Part shown: piece by piece, positions 9,605 through 18,224 of the stretch
Position numbering within the stretch: position 1 is the stretch's first letter
Layout of the letters: every line of letters begins with the position of its first letter
From: Kistimonas asteriae
Lineage (GTDB): Bacteria > Pseudomonadota > Gammaproteobacteria > Pseudomonadales > Endozoicomonadaceae
DNA: 64,000 bases
Direction of reading: 5' to 3'
Assembly: GCF_018263925.1 (NCBI RefSeq)
Contig: NZ_JAEVHF010000002.1
Coordinates: 124,001 to 188,000 of the forward strand
Notes under the pieces: model-generated
What the model was told of the DNA's origin: nothing
Database searches by the model: none
What the model saw: only the letters and a program-made list of their open reading frames with translations
Made by a program: the position numbers and the translations under genes

Positions 9605-10921
9605 TCAGCCCTCTTTGCTGGTATTGTCGGAAGTCTCCAGAGTCGACAAGGTGTTGTCGTCCTTGCTGTCTAGGGTGCCGAGGTCAATGGCCGCCATTTT
9701 CTTCATACGACAGTTGTGTGGTGACTTATCGGTGGAAATGCCTTTGAAATCGTTGCCTGCATCTACATTGATGAACCCAGCGGCGGCATCATCAATGCAG
9801 AGGACGGTATCGACGGATGCATTGCCATCAGCGAGCTTGCCGGGGTTGATCACACCATCCCAGAGAATGTCGGGCAGGCGGCCGGTCAGCCCAAACTGGG
9901 CAACTTTCAACGCCTTGAGTTCAAGCCGTCCCGGTGATGTGCCGCCACCGCTGTAGGTGTTGTCGTAGATAAAGATGCCTTCCGGGAACGGATCGAAGTT
10001 ATCTGACACCTTGTATTCTTCCTGGTAATCCGCTGTCAGGAGGCTACTGACGATGATATTGGCGGTATCGTTGTCCTTTAGGTTGTTGCCGAATATCTCA
10101 ACATTGTCGTTTGAGTTGATAAGAATGCCGGAACCGGCCGGTACACTGGCGACAGCTGTTCCCTTTGGGGCAAAGTTTTCCGTGTTATTGCTGTAAATTT
10201 CGTTGTTGTAGATACGGGTGCTGTGACCGGGCTGGGTCAGGTAGGGCATGTTGAAGATCAGTACACCGCCGGTGTTGTTGGTCGCGACATTGTTATAAAC
10301 GTCAGCACCGATGGTATTTTCGATTTCATAACCGGCTACATTGTATTCCGCCCGGTTGTTTCGAATAACCACGTTATAAGACTGACCGACATAGATACCG
10401 GCGTCTGATGCGCCAATCACGACAGAATCCTCAATCAGCGTGTTTTCTGTCATGACTGGATAAAAGCCGTAGGAACCATTTTCGGTGGACGGGCCGTTAG
10501 TCCATTCGGAACGAACCCGTCGGATCACAATGTTCTTGGCCTGGTTGATCTTGATGGAATCGCCCTTGGTGTCTTCAATGGCCAGATCTTCCAGGGTGAA
10601 GTCACTGGCGGTGATCATCATGCCTTCTGCACCGGCCACCTGGTTTTTGAAGGATAAAATGGTTTTATCCATGCCGGCGCCGCGGATGGTGACGCCATCG
10701 ACACTGAGTGTCAGGCTGCGATCCAGCGCATAAAAACCCTCTGGAATCTCAATAACATCGCCAGGCTGGGCCATGACCAGCTGGGTTTGCAGTTTTTTGC
10801 CAAAACTCTTCTCTGGTGTCGGAACCTGTGCGGATGATGTGGGATCCTCGCTGCAGCCGGCCAGCAAAAGGGCCAGGGCGGGAATCATAAAACGGGAATA
10901 GGACACGACGGCTCTCTCCAT
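9605..10921 (-). CDS. Parallel beta-helix repeat lipoprotein (partner of SO2930-type cytochrome)
   Basis: This 438-residue protein has a lipobox (LLAGC near residue 22). Its right-handed parallel beta-helix domain is shown by repeated short strands with Asn ladders (VVIRNNRAEYN, VYNNVATNN, IYNNEIYSNN, EIFGNNLKDN). It matches the TIGR03805 type found next to SO2930-family cytochromes. It would be anchored in the periplasm or outer membrane. The start at 10921 has a weak ribosome site; GTG 10906, with GAGAGAG upstream, is an alternative. It is the first gene of the four-gene module, downstream of a 655-base control region. Confidence 0.85.
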   Translation of the reverse strand: MERAVVSYSRFMIPALALLLAGCSEDPTSSAQVPTPEKSFGKKLQTQLVMAQPGDVIEIPEGFYALDRSLTLSVDGVTIRGAGMDKTILSFKNQVAGAEGMMITASDFTLEDLAIEDTKGDSIKINQAKNIVIRRVRSEWTNGPSTENGSYGFYPVMTENTLIEDSVVIGASDAGIYVGQSYNVVIRNNRAEYNVAGYEIENTIGADVYNNVATNNTGGVLIFNMPYLTQPGHSTRIYNNEIYSNNTENFAPKGTAVASVPAGSGILINSNDNVEIFGNNLKDNDTANIIVSSLLTADYQEEYKVSDNFDPFPEGIFIYDNTYSGGGTSPGRLELKALKVAQFGLTGRLPDILWDGVINPGKLADGNASVDTVLCIDDAAAGFINVDAGNDFKGISTDKSPHNCRMKKMAAIDLGTLDSKDDNTLSTLETSDNTSKEG

Positions 10922-11576
10922 TTCTTGTTATTGGTGTGCACTCAGCGAGAGACAGTAGAAGGCTGAGGTCACTGCTTATTCAGTAGCCCGGGAAGCTAAC
11001 TCTACGGAGAACGTGCGTCAGTAACTCGGCGATTATTGGAAAAAGACAGGCGTTTTTGAAATTGATCAGTGAGTTTCGGAATGAGTCAGTAGCAACGTCT
11101 GGAATTATCGGCTTAGTAATCCGGTGTTTTGTATAAAAATGTCGCCAAAAGGAATGAAAATGAGTTCAACGGCTGCAAACATGAGGTTTTGTCAGAGTGA
11201 GTGATTAAGCGGGCAGCCAGTAAACATGATTCTCTCTTATGGAATATTAGTCAGGCTTTACCAGTCTGACTGGAAGGTCAAAAAAATGGCAGAAAAATCC
11301 AAAACACTGGTTTTTTCAGAAATCAGTCATCCATTCAGAAATGAGTCGGTTAAGGTGATCCGCTTATTAGGTCTGCCGGTGATATAGGGCGATGGCCTGC
11401 TACCTGGCTGCGGGGCGCGATGGTTTCTGTTGCTGGTGGTTGCCTTGAGTGGCGCTTACCAAATAAAAGCCAACTGACGGATATGGCAGGTCGGGATATG
11501 ACCATGCCGGGAGAGTGAACTGTATACCGATGACTGATTCTCAGCAAAACGTCAGAAAAATGCTGACATTTGAAAA
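10922..11576. promoter_or_regulatory. Control region with repeated TTCAGAAATSAGTC elements
   Basis: A 655-base stretch without a gene lies between the beta-helix gene and the 3' end of the AraC-type gene. It holds copies of a degenerate direct repeat of about 17 bases: 11074-11090 (TTTCGGAATGAGTCAGT), 11314-11330, 11333-11350 (ATTCAGAAATGAGTCGG) and 11568-11585. A further copy at 11588-11604 lies inside the end of the AraC gene. Two pairs are spaced 19-20 bases apart, the pattern expected of AraC-type operators. Confidence 0.5.
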
Positions 11577-12722
11577 TCAGTCAGAGATTTCAGAATCGGT
11601 CAGTTGCGTGCTGGAAGGGCTTTCCGGCTGCCGCTGCCGTTCCTCGCGGTATTGGCTGGGTGTGATGCCCATGCGATTCTTGAAGGCGCGGTTAAAGGCA
11701 CTGAGGGAGTGAAATCCTGCTTCCAGGGCAATGGTCAGGATGGGGATATCCTTCTGATTGGAGTCTGATAGCCGTTCCCGGATTTCCCGAATACGGAAAT
11801 GGTTCAGGTAATCATTAAAATTTCGATAGCCAAGCTGGCGGTTGATCAATGATCGGAGGCGGTATTCCTGCATATTCAGCCGACTGGCCAGTTCGCCGAT
11901 GGTCAGGCTGTCTTCCCGGTAAATAAATTCATGTTCCATTAACGACTGTAGTCTACTAAAAATGGTGTCTTCGATGTGATCAGCGGGCGAAGGGGTTTCC
12001 GGTTTATCGGCGTCACATGTCGTTTTATTGGTATAGGTAAAGACAATTTCCTGTTTCTGTCGGCGTGCTGGATAGAGCAGGTCTGTTTTGAAGCGGAGCA
12101 ACAATGCGTTAAATATCAGAAGGAATGCAGCCAGCATAAGGCTATTAATTGAACGAAGATTGTCGCTTAATCCAATTAATTGTTCCATTAAGACGACAGA
12201 GGCTATATAAAATCCTGTGCATCCAAGTAGCCATCCACGTAAACGACGTCGGTTTTGTATTAAGTCTTCACGCAGGTAACGACCAATCGTTATAAGTGCA
12301 TGGCCTATCAGTAAAAACTCGATGGATTGTGGTATCCAGTGGCTGAAGAAATTAATCCATAAAGAAGGCTGATAACCGACGACATGAAACATCAGTTTCA
12401 GCATCGGGCTAAATAAAACGACAACTGACGCTAATAATAATACCCGACGGTTGAGTCTGAATTCGTCATTAAACGTCAGTAGACATACAAGCCAGAAAAC
12501 GCAGGGAAGTGCATTTCTTCCCAAGGCTACAACCCAATCAATGAGGAAGCCGGTGTCCAGTTGCGTAGTTAAAGGCTGAATCAGGTAGGCGATCAGGCAA
12601 AGTTGCAACAACGCAAAGCAATGGGTTACGGGCTCACGTCTGCCAGAGGCTGTCACCAGAATCAGGTTCAGCAGTGTCAGAGACAGGCAGAAAAAGAGAC
12701 TGGCTTGTTGTATGGGTAACAT
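11577..12722 (-). CDS. Membrane-anchored AraC-family transcriptional regulator
   Basis: This 381-residue protein has about seven hydrophobic segments in residues 1-210, a hydrophilic linker, and a C-terminal AraC-type double helix-turn-helix (about 265-365). The helix-turn-helix region includes LNMQEYRLRSLI and the signature GFHSLSAFNRAFKNRMGITPSQYR. Membrane-embedded AraC regulators are thought to sense envelope or extracellular signals directly. It lies next to the beta-helix/cytochrome/DUF1302/DUF1329 module and reads in the same direction, so it probably controls that module through the repeats at 11074-11604. The ligand is unknown. Confidence 0.88.
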   Translation of the reverse strand: MLPIQQASLFFCLSLTLLNLILVTASGRREPVTHCFALLQLCLIAYLIQPLTTQLDTGFLIDWVVALGRNALPCVFWLVCLLTFNDEFRLNRRVLLLASVVVLFSPMLKLMFHVVGYQPSLWINFFSHWIPQSIEFLLIGHALITIGRYLREDLIQNRRRLRGWLLGCTGFYIASVVLMEQLIGLSDNLRSINSLMLAAFLLIFNALLLRFKTDLLYPARRQKQEIVFTYTNKTTCDADKPETPSPADHIEDTIFSRLQSLMEHEFIYREDSLTIGELASRLNMQEYRLRSLINRQLGYRNFNDYLNHFRIREIRERLSDSNQKDIPILTIALEAGFHSLSAFNRAFKNRMGITPSQYREERQRQPESPSSTQLTDSEISD

Positions 12723-12873
12723 GTCACTAAGTCCGTTGCAGCATCGTTATTGTTGTAATGCGTTGCGGCGTCTTTTTTGCATTATGCATGACTGTTCATA
12801 GGGATGTAAGGCCAATGATGCGTTGTAACGCTATGCTCAAAAGTATGCGATACAGGGTGCTCAGAGGTGGACA

Positions 12874-13299
12874 ATGTCGTCGAGTTTGCTTTTCCGTCTA
12901 ACGCCGGGGGAAGATCTGTATCTTGGGATGGAGCATTTTATTGCGCAGAATAACATCCGTGCTGCCGCGATCATGACGTGTGTCGGCAGCCTGTCCAAGG
13001 CGATGATTCGCTTTGCTGATCAGCAGAACATCACATCGCTGGAAGGACCTTTTGAAATTGTATCCCTGGTGGGCGTGCTGACAGATGATGGCAGCCATCT
13101 TCATGCCAGCTTATCAGACCAGAAAGGGCACGTTGTTGGCGGGCATCTGAAACCCGGTGCCATTGTGCATACAACGGCAGAGGTCGCACTTATGGCGATA
13201 ACGGATGTCATAGTAACAAGAGAGTACTGTCCATTATCAGGTTATCGTGAACTCGTGGTTCACGCTGATCCAGGTGTCATCAGTCAGTCATCCGAATGA
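12874..13299 (+). CDS. PPC/DUF296 domain protein
   Basis: This 141-residue protein consists of a single PPC (DUF296) domain, the fold that in plants accompanies AT-hooks. Family hallmarks visible are the early RLTPGEDL, the central VSLVGVLTDDGSHLHASLSD and the GGHLKPGAIVHTTAEV block. Bacterial stand-alone PPC proteins form trimers and may bind DNA or small ligands; function is not settled. The ATG follows GAGGTGG at good spacing. It is divergent from the AraC-type gene and is followed after 73 bases by an SDR gene, so the two may be co-transcribed. Confidence 0.87.
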   Translation: MSSSLLFRLTPGEDLYLGMEHFIAQNNIRAAAIMTCVGSLSKAMIRFADQQNITSLEGPFEIVSLVGVLTDDGSHLHASLSDQKGHVVGGHLKPGAIVHTTAEVALMAITDVIVTREYCPLSGYRELVVHADPGVISQSSE

Positions 13300-13372
13300 G
13301 TGATACTGAGGTTGGGAGCGGTATGCGGCTTCAGGAACAGGGGCAGCACACACTTTTTTTGGGGAGGTTGCC

Positions 13373-14089
13373 GTGAGAGAGAGGCAGGCGCTGATATTTG
13401 GTGTCAATGGAAGTCTCGGTCGTGCCCTCGCTGATATCCTTGCGAATGACTATGCCGTGACAGGGGTTGTCAGAGATGCCCTTACCTTTGAGCATGGCAC
13501 CGTCCAGACGGTGATTGAATCTGACTACAGTGAGAACTCACTTGCCTTAATCAGTAATACCCTGAAGACACAGGCGCATTCATTTGACCTCCTGATCAAT
13601 GCGACTGGCATTTTGCATGATGATAACCTGAAGCCGGAAAAGCGGCTGCAGGATATTTCGGCAGACTCCCTTACGCGTTACTTTGCAATCAACGCAGTCA
13701 TTCCGGGATTGTTGCTGAAATATTTTTCCGGCCTGATGCCCAAAAGTTCACCGGCGGTCTTTGCGTCACTCAGTGCCAAAGTGGGGAGTATCAGTGATAA
13801 TCGTCTGGGTGGCTGGTATGGCTACAGGGCTTCAAAAGCGGCGCTGAACATGCTGGTCAAAACGGCTGCCATCGAAATGCATAGAACGCACAAACAGGCC
13901 GCCGTGGTGGCGATACATCCGGGGACGACGGTCTCGAACCTGTCCCGCCCCTTCACGACCAATACCCCAGCCGACAAACTCTACGCTCCGGAAATGTCTG
14001 CGCAACGCATTGTCAGTGTATTGACGGGGCTGACAGCGGACGATACCGGTCAATTCTTTGACTGGTCTGGTGACGTCCTGCCCTGGTGA
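13373..14089 (+). CDS. SDR-family NAD(P)-dependent oxidoreductase (CsgA/C-factor-like)
   Basis: This 238-residue short-chain dehydrogenase has the glycine-rich cofactor loop GVNGSLGRA near the N-terminus. The catalytic YxxxK is in GYRASKAALN (about residues 150-156), with the preceding serine in FASLSAKVGS and the NATGIL strand before it. The sequence resembles the C-factor/CsgA-like SDR subgroup. The start is GTG 13373, chosen because GGGGAGG lies just upstream. The substrate cannot be predicted. It ends 12 bases from the convergent ABC ATPase stop. Confidence 0.88.
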   Translation: MRERQALIFGVNGSLGRALADILANDYAVTGVVRDALTFEHGTVQTVIESDYSENSLALISNTLKTQAHSFDLLINATGILHDDNLKPEKRLQDISADSLTRYFAINAVIPGLLLKYFSGLMPKSSPAVFASLSAKVGSISDNRLGGWYGYRASKAALNMLVKTAAIEMHRTHKQAAVVAIHPGTTVSNLSRPFTTNTPADKLYAPEMSAQRIVSVLTGLTADDTGQFFDWSGDVLPW

Positions 14090-14101
14090 TGTATCGCTGT
14101 A

Positions 14102-15802
14102 CTAGCCATCTGCCGCCGCCATGACTGGCGATGATGCCAGCAGGGCTTGTGTGTAAGGGTGCTGCGGACGAGTGATGATCTGTTCTGTTTTTCCCTGCTC
14201 GACAATCACGCCATCTTTCATGACCGCCACCCGATGCGCCAGCTGGGGGATGATCGACAGGTCGTGGGTGATGAACAGGTAGGACACGCCTAGGTCATTT
14301 TGAAGCGCCTGAAGTAGTTCCAGCACTTCCGCACGAATGGAAACATCCAGCGCGCTGGTGGGTTCATCGCAGATGATCAGGTCTGGCTCGACTGCCAATG
14401 CACGGGCAATGGCAATACGTTGACGCTGCCCACCGGAGAATTCATGGGGATAGCGCAGGCGGTGCTCCGGTTCGAGCTGCACCTGTGCCAGCAGGGCCTC
14501 GATACGCGCCTGGCGTTGCTGTTTGTTCAGCTCAGGCAGCAGAGACATCATGCCTTCCTCGATAATGGCGCCAACCGTCATCCTGGGGTTCATGGATGCA
14601 TAAGGGCTCTGGAAGATCACCTGAATCCGTTTCCTGAGTGGTAGCATGGCCCGGCGTGAGAGGTTGGTGATGTCCTGGCCGTCAAAATGGATAACCCCGG
14701 CAGTCACCCGGTCCATGTTCAGAATGGCCCGCCCGGTGGTGCTCTTGCCGCTGCCGGATTCGCCTACAAGTGCCAGGGTTTCACCGTGGCGGATGTCCAG
14801 GCTGATGCCGTCAACGGCACGGGTATGGTCGTGCACCCGTTGCAGGATGCCTTTGCGGATCGGGAAATGGACCTTCAGGTCCTGCACCGTGAGCAGTGGC
14901 GTTTCATGTTCCTCCGGGCGGTAGACGGACATATCCGGCAGGCTGTCAATCAGTCGGCGGCTGTAGGCTTCTATTGGATTATTGAAGAAGTCTTCACAGA
15001 CTGCTTCTTCGATGATCCGGCCCTGATACATCACTCCGACACGATCGGCAGTGGTTCTTACGACCCCCATATCATGGGTAATCAGCAGGACGGCCAGGCG
15101 ACGTTTCACCGTGAGTTCAGCCACCAGGGCCAGAATCTGTTTCTGGATGGTGACATCGAGTGCTGTAGTTGGCTCATCGGCCAGCAGGATATCCGGTTCA
15201 CAAGCCAGCGCCATGGCGATCATAACGCGTTGCTGTTGACCGCCGGAGAGCTGGTGAGGGTACCAGTCAGTCCGTCGTTCCGGGTCAGGAATGCCCGTTT
15301 CCGTCAAAAGTTCGACAACGCGTTTTCGAATATTTTGCTCATTATCCCTGGCGTGGAGGCGCAGTGTTTCAGCGATCTGGTCACCGATGCGGTGGACCGG
15401 GTTGAGTGCGCTCATGGGATCCTGAAAGATCATCGCGATCCGGGCGCCCCGCACGGCGGTCATGGCTTGCTCAGTCCGTGCAAAGAGGTTTTCACCTTCC
15501 AGTAAAACCTCACCGGCGGTGATGGCCAGGGCATCCGGCAGCAGGCGCATGATAGCAGTTGCGGTCACCGATTTGCCGCTGCCCGACTCGCCAACCAGGG
15601 CATAAATTTCACCGTCATGGAGATCAAAACTGACATTGTTCAGGATGTCGGTTTGGCCATTTCCCGTGAGCCGAACACTCAGGTTGCGGACGGAAAGGTG
15701 GGGTGTTTGCACAGTAGTTTGATTATCCACAGGTTGTTCTGAATCCCTTGCCAGAGCAGGTTGCTTGTGGTTATCCACAGATTGTCCTGTGCTGCCGGTC
15801 AT
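14102..15802 (-). CDS. Peptide-type ABC transporter, duplicated ATP-binding protein (YejF/DppDF-like)
   Basis: This 566-residue protein holds two complete ABC ATPase domains, each with a Walker A (GESGSGKS), a signature (LSGGQQQR and FSGGQRQR) and a Walker B ending DEPT. Each is followed by the C-terminal oligopeptide-transporter extension. This is the fused DppD-DppF arrangement seen in YejF. Its start overlaps the upstream permease stop by four bases (ATGA), so the genes are translationally coupled. The N-terminal 30 residues carry two SVDN/PVDN repeats, whose DNA holds two exact DnaA-box sequences. Confidence 0.93.
   Translation of the reverse strand: MTGSTGQSVDNHKQPALARDSEQPVDNQTTVQTPHLSVRNLSVRLTGNGQTDILNNVSFDLHDGEIYALVGESGSGKSVTATAIMRLLPDALAITAGEVLLEGENLFARTEQAMTAVRGARIAMIFQDPMSALNPVHRIGDQIAETLRLHARDNEQNIRKRVVELLTETGIPDPERRTDWYPHQLSGGQQQRVMIAMALACEPDILLADEPTTALDVTIQKQILALVAELTVKRRLAVLLITHDMGVVRTTADRVGVMYQGRIIEEAVCEDFFNNPIEAYSRRLIDSLPDMSVYRPEEHETPLLTVQDLKVHFPIRKGILQRVHDHTRAVDGISLDIRHGETLALVGESGSGKSTTGRAILNMDRVTAGVIHFDGQDITNLSRRAMLPLRKRIQVIFQSPYASMNPRMTVGAIIEEGMMSLLPELNKQQRQARIEALLAQVQLEPEHRLRYPHEFSGGQRQRIAIARALAVEPDLIICDEPTSALDVSIRAEVLELLQALQNDLGVSYLFITHDLSIIPQLAHRVAVMKDGVIVEQGKTEQIITRPQHPYTQALLASSPVMAAADG
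15723..15779 (-). other. Two consensus DnaA-box sequences inside ABC ATPase 5' end
   Basis: TTATCCACA occurs at 15723-15731 and again at 15771-15779, 48 bases apart and in the same orientation. The second is part of the imperfect dyad TGTGGTTATCCACA. They encode the repeated VDN of the protein and may be incidental. Confidence 0.5.
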
Positions 15803-17184
15803 GCACTGGCCTCCAGTTGAGCCTTTGGATTAAAGGCGTCATTCACCAGGTCGGAGAACAGGTTGGTGGCCAGTACCAGCGTGAACATAAACAGCAGCGC
15901 GGCGATCAGATTCCACCACACCACCGGATCCCGTGAGAGTTCGGTTCGGGCCATGTTGATCATGTTGCCCCAGCTGGCCATGGCCGGGTCAATGCCAACA
16001 CCGATGTAAGACAGTACCGCTTCAGCCAACACCAATCCGCTGAAATCGAGCACAAAGGTGATCAAAATAATGGGCATCACATTGGGCAGAATATGACGCA
16101 TCAGGATACGCCAGTGACTGACACCAAATGCGTGCGCCGCCTGGACATATTCCAGCTGACTGATCTTGAGCGTTTCTGCGCGGAGCATTCGGCAGAGACC
16201 AGCCCAGCTGGTGACACCCAGAATGAAGCAAAGGCCGAGGAATTTGGCGTCAGCCTTCTCAAGACCCACTTCAAAGAAATCGGGATTATTATCAATGAAG
16301 ACCTGAAAGAGCAGCACAGAAGCGGCGATCAGGAGAATGCCCGGAATAGAGCTCAGCGTGGTATAGAGGTATTGGATAATATCGTCCACCCAACCCTTGA
16401 AGTAGCCGGCGGAGATGCCAAACACTATCGCAATCGGCATCATGATTACGGTGGCCAGCGTACCGATCAGGATGCCGGTGCGGATGCTTTTCAGGGTTTT
16501 GTAGAGGGTGTCATTACCGGCCTGATCCGTGCCCATCACGTGGTAGAGGTTGCCCAGCTCAATCAGCCAGGCTAACAGACATATTGTGATGGTTAGCGTG
16601 ATATAGGCACTTTTCCATGGTAATTCGCTACCATTTACGCTTGTTTTTTTACGTCGCCATGCCCAATGTAAACCAATCAGTATGGCGCTGATAACGAGTC
16701 CTTTACCCAGTGCTATCAGGCTGTTGCTGGCAATATCGCCTGTCTTGTCATCCGCTGTCGCCAGGTGGCTGCCAGCGTATTTCAGGTCCGGGTAATCTCT
16801 GACCATCCCGCCATCGTCAGTATGCTGATTCTCCTTGACGAAGGATTTCAGGGCGAAGGGGGCAGAGTATGTTCTTTCATCGTTCTCACCCATTTCGCCC
16901 AGCATCAGGTCGAGTACGCTGTAGACCTGGTTGCTGTAGAACACCTGCTGGTTGGTGTGTCCTTCCGTCGGAGGCAGTGCCTTGCGGAAATGAAGGGAGT
17001 CCAGTAAGGCAACGCTGACATACCCCATGATGATGACAAAGGTCACCATACCGAGCCGGGTAGCAAACACCTCGCGCCAGCGGGCGCAGGTTTCCGGGTT
17101 GCGACGGATGGAAAAGACAAAGCCGACCAGCGCCGCCACCATCAGGTAGACCAGGGTATCGCTCCAGAGTAGTACCGGTTTCAT
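15799..17184 (-). CDS. Peptide-type ABC transporter permease (OppC/DppC-like) with large N-terminal insertion
   Basis: This 461-residue permease is longer than the usual 280-300 residue OppC type. The standard permease core occupies the C-terminal half, with the EAA loop EYVQAAHAFGVSHWRILMRH and TMs before and after. The N-terminal part has extra TMs and a hydrophilic stretch of about 100 residues between roughly 65 and 160. This layout recalls YejE. It lies 13 bases downstream of the OppB-like gene and overlaps the ATPase gene by four bases. It forms the import channel with that OppB-like protein; the cargo is probably a peptide. Confidence 0.88.
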   Translation of the reverse strand: MKPVLLWSDTLVYLMVAALVGFVFSIRRNPETCARWREVFATRLGMVTFVIIMGYVSVALLDSLHFRKALPPTEGHTNQQVFYSNQVYSVLDLMLGEMGENDERTYSAPFALKSFVKENQHTDDGGMVRDYPDLKYAGSHLATADDKTGDIASNSLIALGKGLVISAILIGLHWAWRRKKTSVNGSELPWKSAYITLTITICLLAWLIELGNLYHVMGTDQAGNDTLYKTLKSIRTGILIGTLATVIMMPIAIVFGISAGYFKGWVDDIIQYLYTTLSSIPGILLIAASVLLFQVFIDNNPDFFEVGLEKADAKFLGLCFILGVTSWAGLCRMLRAETLKISQLEYVQAAHAFGVSHWRILMRHILPNVMPIILITFVLDFSGLVLAEAVLSYIGVGIDPAMASWGNMINMARTELSRDPVVWWNLIAALLFMFTLVLATNLFSDLVNDAFNPKAQLEASA

Positions 17185-17197
17185 GGCGTTATCCTTG

Positions 17198-18181
17198 TCA
17201 ATTCAGGCGAACCCTGGGGTCGGCCCAGGTGTAGGAGATGTCGGTGAGGATCAGGCCGATGATGTAGAGCACGGATCCGACAAAGACCATGGCGCGGACG
17301 ATGGCGAAGTCCTGGGCTTGGATGGCGGTCAGCATGTAACTGCCAAGGCCGGGAATACCGAAAAAGGATTCCATGATCAGGCTGCCCATAAAGAGCAGCG
17401 GTATCACCACCACCACGCCGGTCAGGATAGGGAGCAGGGCGTTGGGCAGAATATGGCGAAACAGAACCCGGATCTCGCTGGCGCCCTTGGCTCGCGCCGT
17501 TTTCACATAATCCTGACCTGAGGCTTCAATAAACAGGGTGCGGTACCAGCGGGCACCGGCGCCAAGCCCCGCCAGCACCCCGATAATCACCGGCAGTATC
17601 AGGAATCGCCAGGCATCTACCCCGGGATTGAAGCCGGAAACCGGCACCAGTCGCCAGAGTCCGGCAAACAGGTATTGGCCGGCGATGATGTAGAACAGGT
17701 AGGAAATCGACATCAGCGCCACGAATACCATCACGGCAAAGCGGTCGAGCAATGTGCCTCGGAACATCAGGACCAGCAGCGCGATACAGATATTCACCCA
17801 GATCCCCACGATAAAGGTAGGCACTGCCAGCGCCAGGCTTGGCCACATACGGTCGAGGACATCGGTGCTGATATCGCGTCCCTGGTCGGATTGGCCAAAA
17901 TCAAACACAAAGAGTTTCAGTGATTTCTCGAAGAATATCGTGTCTGTTAGTGTGGATATTCCGCTGTTTTCGTTATTGATAAACAGCGGTTTGTCATACC
18001 CCTTTTCGGTCACCCAGCGGTCGATGGCATCCTGTGTAACGTACTTTTCACCCAGGTGGGCACGCGCCATATCCTGTGGTGTGTTGACGATAAAGAACAG
18101 GGCAAAGGTCAGCAGGTTGACGCCGATCAGGATCGGGATGGCGTACAGCACACGGCGGATCAGATAGGCAAACATGTTCAT
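17198..18181 (-). CDS. Peptide-type ABC transporter permease (OppB/DppB-like)
   Basis: This 327-residue inner-membrane permease is of standard OppB size. The N-terminal block YLIRRVLYAIPILIGVNLLTF is typical. The EAA loop is present (DYVKTARAKGASEIRVLFRHILPNA), and the C-terminal region has the usual FFGIPGLGSYMLTAI segment. About six TM helices are predicted by eye. The gene follows the binding-protein gene by 43 bases and precedes the OppC-like gene by 13, inside one operon. Confidence 0.92.
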   Translation of the reverse strand: MNMFAYLIRRVLYAIPILIGVNLLTFALFFIVNTPQDMARAHLGEKYVTQDAIDRWVTEKGYDKPLFINNENSGISTLTDTIFFEKSLKLFVFDFGQSDQGRDISTDVLDRMWPSLALAVPTFIVGIWVNICIALLVLMFRGTLLDRFAVMVFVALMSISYLFYIIAGQYLFAGLWRLVPVSGFNPGVDAWRFLILPVIIGVLAGLGAGARWYRTLFIEASGQDYVKTARAKGASEIRVLFRHILPNALLPILTGVVVVIPLLFMGSLIMESFFGIPGLGSYMLTAIQAQDFAIVRAMVFVGSVLYIIGLILTDISYTWADPRVRLN

Positions 18182-18224
18182 TCACTCCAGAGGCTGCATC
18201 CGGGCAACCGTGGGTATGTAAGAC

